From the NCBI GenBank assembly GCA_019752115.1, contig JAIEMN010000012.1, forward strand, positions 21,919-85,918: DNA of 64,000 nt. Direction: 5' to 3'. A program made the translations under genes and the position numbers. Source of the DNA: Gemmatimonadaceae bacterium. GTDB lineage: Bacteria > Gemmatimonadota > Gemmatimonadetes > Gemmatimonadales > Gemmatimonadaceae. The notes under the pieces are model-generated. The model was not told where the DNA came from. It saw only the letters and a program-made list of their open reading frames with translations, and ran no database searches. Position 1 is the stretch's first letter; each line of letters starts with the position of its first letter. Shown piece after piece: positions 62,075 to 64,000 of this stretch.

Positions 62075-63436
62075 ATGTCGACCGACGCCCTGCCTCTGAT
62101 TCCGCCAACGGGCGGCGATGCCTTCGCCGCCGTGCAGGGCGCCGTGCTCGCGGTGTGGCCGCGCGTGCGGGATCATGAGGCGGGCCCGTCGGCCGCGGAA
62201 CGCAACCTGATGCTCGACGCGTGCGGGAGCGATCACCGCCCTCTGCTCGAGCTGGTGCTGGAGTTGGGGCGTTCGGTGCGACCCGCACTCGCGCCGCAGG
62301 TCGGGCGCACGCTCCGCCACGACGAGTGGACGACGGTGCGCGCGGCTCAGGTGCATCGACTCGTGGCGACCCGGTATCTGCAGCATGATGTGACCCGCTG
62401 GGCGGTGGATGTGTGGGGACTCGCGCTCGGCGTGGCGCCGCGCGTGGAGCCGGTCGTGGCCGTCCCGCCGAGCCCGACGAGTGCCTCCGCGAGCCCCTCG
62501 TCGTCGGCGACGGCGCCCCGCGCGGCCACGCCGACCCCGCGCGCCGCCACGCCGTCGCGCGTACCGGCGGCCAAGCTTGGTGTGCCGCCCAGCGCGGTGC
62601 CGGCGGCGCTGAAGCAGGTCCCGAGTTGGGCCGGCGGTCCGGTGTCGTTCGGCGTGGGCGCAACCCCCAAAGCGAGCACGCTGGCCACGCTCGCCGCGCG
62701 CGGCCGCGTGGTCGTGCAGCACGGCGCGAGCGGTCCCATCGGCCCGATGTGGCAGCCGATCGAGAAGCGCGCCGCGGCGGTATTCGCCGGCCTCGTCGTC
62801 ATTTCGGCATCGGCGATGTTCGTCGCGTTGCAGCGGCGGGATCGCACCACCGTGCCGGTGGCCCCAGTGGCGACCGCGCCGACCGCGCCGGCAGCGGCCG
62901 CCCCGCTGCCGAGCGCGCCGGCGACGACCAATGGGCTCGACTCCACCGCGAGCGTGCCGGCGGCGATCGGCTACGCGTTGGTGCCGCTCCCGGCCGCGCG
63001 TGCGGACAGCGCCCGCCCCGTGGTCGGTGCGGGTACGTCCGTGCGCGATCGCGGCGTCGCCGGCCGCTATCGCGTCGTGCAGAGTGTGCGCTCAGTGGAC
63101 GGCACCGAGAATTGCGATGCCGTAGCGCGCGCGCTCGGCGCTGGTCGCGTGTCGGAAGAGGTGATCACCCATGTGCCGGGCGCGGCGGAGTTCACGATTG
63201 CGACGCGGCGGGTGAAAGCATCGCTGGCCGAGGACGGCTGGTTCGTGGCGGAGCCCAGTCGCGGCACCACCGACAACATCACGTGGCAGTTCCAGCTGCG
63301 CGGGCGCTTCACGGCGAATGGGTTCGCCGGGGAAAGTGAAACGCTCACGGATGCGATCATTCGCTGGGGCCGGCGCCAGACGTGTGTGGTGAGCGCCGAC
63401 CTGGTGGCGACGCGTATCGCCGAGGGGGCCCTGTGA
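62075..63436 (+). CDS. Single-pass membrane protein sharing a domain with the next gene
   Basis: 453 residues, no known family recognised. Residues about 25-135 form a helical domain also present in the next protein (GSDxRP...EL.LE ... RWA...W..AL). An Ala/Pro/Ser linker (about 140-205) precedes one membrane helix (about 232-250, AAAVFAGLVVISASAMFVAL). An Ala/Pro linker and an extracytoplasmic C-terminal domain (about 325-450) with two Cys (ENCDA near 347 and QTCVV near 439) follow. It starts 12 bases after the kinase gene, so it belongs to the triad operon. The inside-domain could receive the kinase. Confidence 0.75.
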   Translation: MSTDALPLIPPTGGDAFAAVQGAVLAVWPRVRDHEAGPSAAERNLMLDACGSDHRPLLELVLELGRSVRPALAPQVGRTLRHDEWTTVRAAQVHRLVATRYLQHDVTRWAVDVWGLALGVAPRVEPVVAVPPSPTSASASPSSSATAPRAATPTPRAATPSRVPAAKLGVPPSAVPAALKQVPSWAGGPVSFGVGATPKASTLATLAARGRVVVQHGASGPIGPMWQPIEKRAAAVFAGLVVISASAMFVALQRRDRTTVPVAPVATAPTAPAAAAPLPSAPATTNGLDSTASVPAAIGYALVPLPAARADSARPVVGAGTSVRDRGVAGRYRVVQSVRSVDGTENCDAVARALGAGRVSEEVITHVPGAAEFTIATRRVKASLAEDGWFVAEPSRGTTDNITWQFQLRGRFTANGFAGESETLTDAIIRWGRRQTCVVSADLVATRIAEGAL

Positions 63437-63996
63437 CCGCGCCGGCGCTGACGTCGGCCTTCGATCCGCGGGTGCGCGTGCGCGAAGCGTTGCGCGAGCT
63501 GATCGCCGAGGATCCGCAGGGGTGGTACAAGCCCTCGTACTTCGTGCTGCGCAATCGGCTGCTCGATCGCACCGGCAGCGATGCGCGCCCCTATGCCGAA
63601 CTGCTGCTGGAGGCGGCTCGCCGCGGGTGGCGGGAGCGGCTGCCGCGCACGATGCTCGAACCGCCGCGCTGGCACGCGACGGTGGCGCCCTTTCAGCTGC
63701 ACTGGAGTGCGGAGCGGTTCCTGCAGCCGGAGATGGCACGGTGGGCGCTCGAATCGTGGGCGTACGCCCTCAAGGTGATCGACGCGTCGCAGCTCACCAT
63801 TGCGCCGCCGCCGCGGGAACCGATGGCCGCGGTTGCCGCGCGCCTCAACGCGGGCGCGGCACGCGTGGCGACGTCCACCGCGCCCTCGGTGGGGTTCGCC
63901 CCGTCGGCGGGGCCGCCGGCCCAGGCACGGGCTGACTCCAGGCTCGTTCCGACTCGCCGGGAACCGAAGGATTGGGGTGTTTGCGGCTGGAGGTGA
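63433..63996 (+). CDS. Small soluble protein with the triad-associated domain
   Basis: 187 residues from the GTG at 63433, which overlaps the stop of the preceding gene (GTGA). Residues about 20-118 match the N-terminal domain of that protein at roughly a third of positions (LLDRTGSDARPYAELLLEAA ... QLHWSAERFLQPEMARWA). The remaining 70 residues are Ala/Arg/Pro-rich and end DWGVCGWR, which looks like a run-off. A frameshift or a longer protein past the window edge cannot be excluded. Unknown function, likely an adaptor of the triad. Confidence 0.65.
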   Translation: MTAPALTSAFDPRVRVREALRELIAEDPQGWYKPSYFVLRNRLLDRTGSDARPYAELLLEAARRGWRERLPRTMLEPPRWHATVAPFQLHWSAERFLQPEMARWALESWAYALKVIDASQLTIAPPPREPMAAVAARLNAGAARVATSTAPSVGFAPSAGPPAQARADSRLVPTRREPKDWGVCGWR

Positions 63997-64000
63997 CCCG

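Noticed and set aside
1..64000. CRISPR arrays, tRNA or rRNA genes, insertion sequences, integrases or attachment sites.
   Set aside because: No regularly spaced repeats, cloverleaf candidates, ribosomal RNA stretches or transposase motifs were seen by eye. A tRNAscan and IS search were not possible.

Overview
The window is about 64 kb of GC-rich bacterial DNA, tightly packed, with many 1-20 base gene overlaps. The best reading is a phototrophic member of the Gemmatimonadota (Gemmatimonas phototrophica-like). Many secreted peptidases, lipoproteins and MacB-type permeases surround a purple-bacterial type-2 photosynthesis gene cluster whose puf operon has one beta and two different alpha light-harvesting genes. 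I infer the organism from gene content only. I saw no rRNA, tRNA, CRISPR array, insertion sequence or integrase.

Layout. 1-4.7 kb (minus strand): truncated signal peptidase I, aldehyde dehydrogenase, small membrane protein, NtrC-type regulator and an anchored unknown. 4.8-19.5 kb: single genes for lipoproteins, a subtilase, a ComM-like AAA protein, an S9 peptidase, a lactonase-like metallo-hydrolase, an FKBP/amidohydrolase pair, ThrE-like and MFS transporters, a phosphopantetheinyl transferase, UbiE/MenG, a thioredoxin-fold protein and VKOR. 19.6-23.1 kb: DUF485/ActP acetate uptake pair, then a 302-base gap with strong inverted repeats in front of a PAS-GGDEF diguanylate cyclase. 23.1-29.0 kb: a pseudokinase-kinase fusion behind a very large NtrY-like histidine kinase. 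29.1-41.4 kb: a TolC/HlyD/ABC exporter with one ATPase and three permease pairs. 41.5-43.3 kb: a soluble globin-coupled chemotaxis transducer with a FliA-like promoter.

43.3-58.8 kb is the photosynthesis block. Leftward: bchI-bchD-puhE. Rightward: crtF, bchC-X-Y-Z, then (after an antisense bchO) pufB-A1-A2-L-M-C. These genes cover Mg insertion into protoporphyrin, chlorin reduction and C3 side-chain oxidation toward bacteriochlorophyll a, carotenoid O-methylation, the antenna and the reaction centre with a four-haem cytochrome. Many essential genes (bchFNBHLM, acsF, bchG, bchP, puhABC, crtBI, ppsR) are not in the window, so this is only part of the pathway. The four candidate regulatory boxes in the block all fit GT-N12-AC, and two are perfect PpsR/CrtJ-type TGT-N12-ACA. 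58.9-64 kb: a TerY-type vWA/PP2C/kinase triad followed by two genes that share a domain I do not recognise.

A genome-level pattern also stands out. At least ten operon-leading genes have a TANNNT box 5-8 bases before the start codon and no Shine-Dalgarno sequence, which suggests widespread leaderless transcription.
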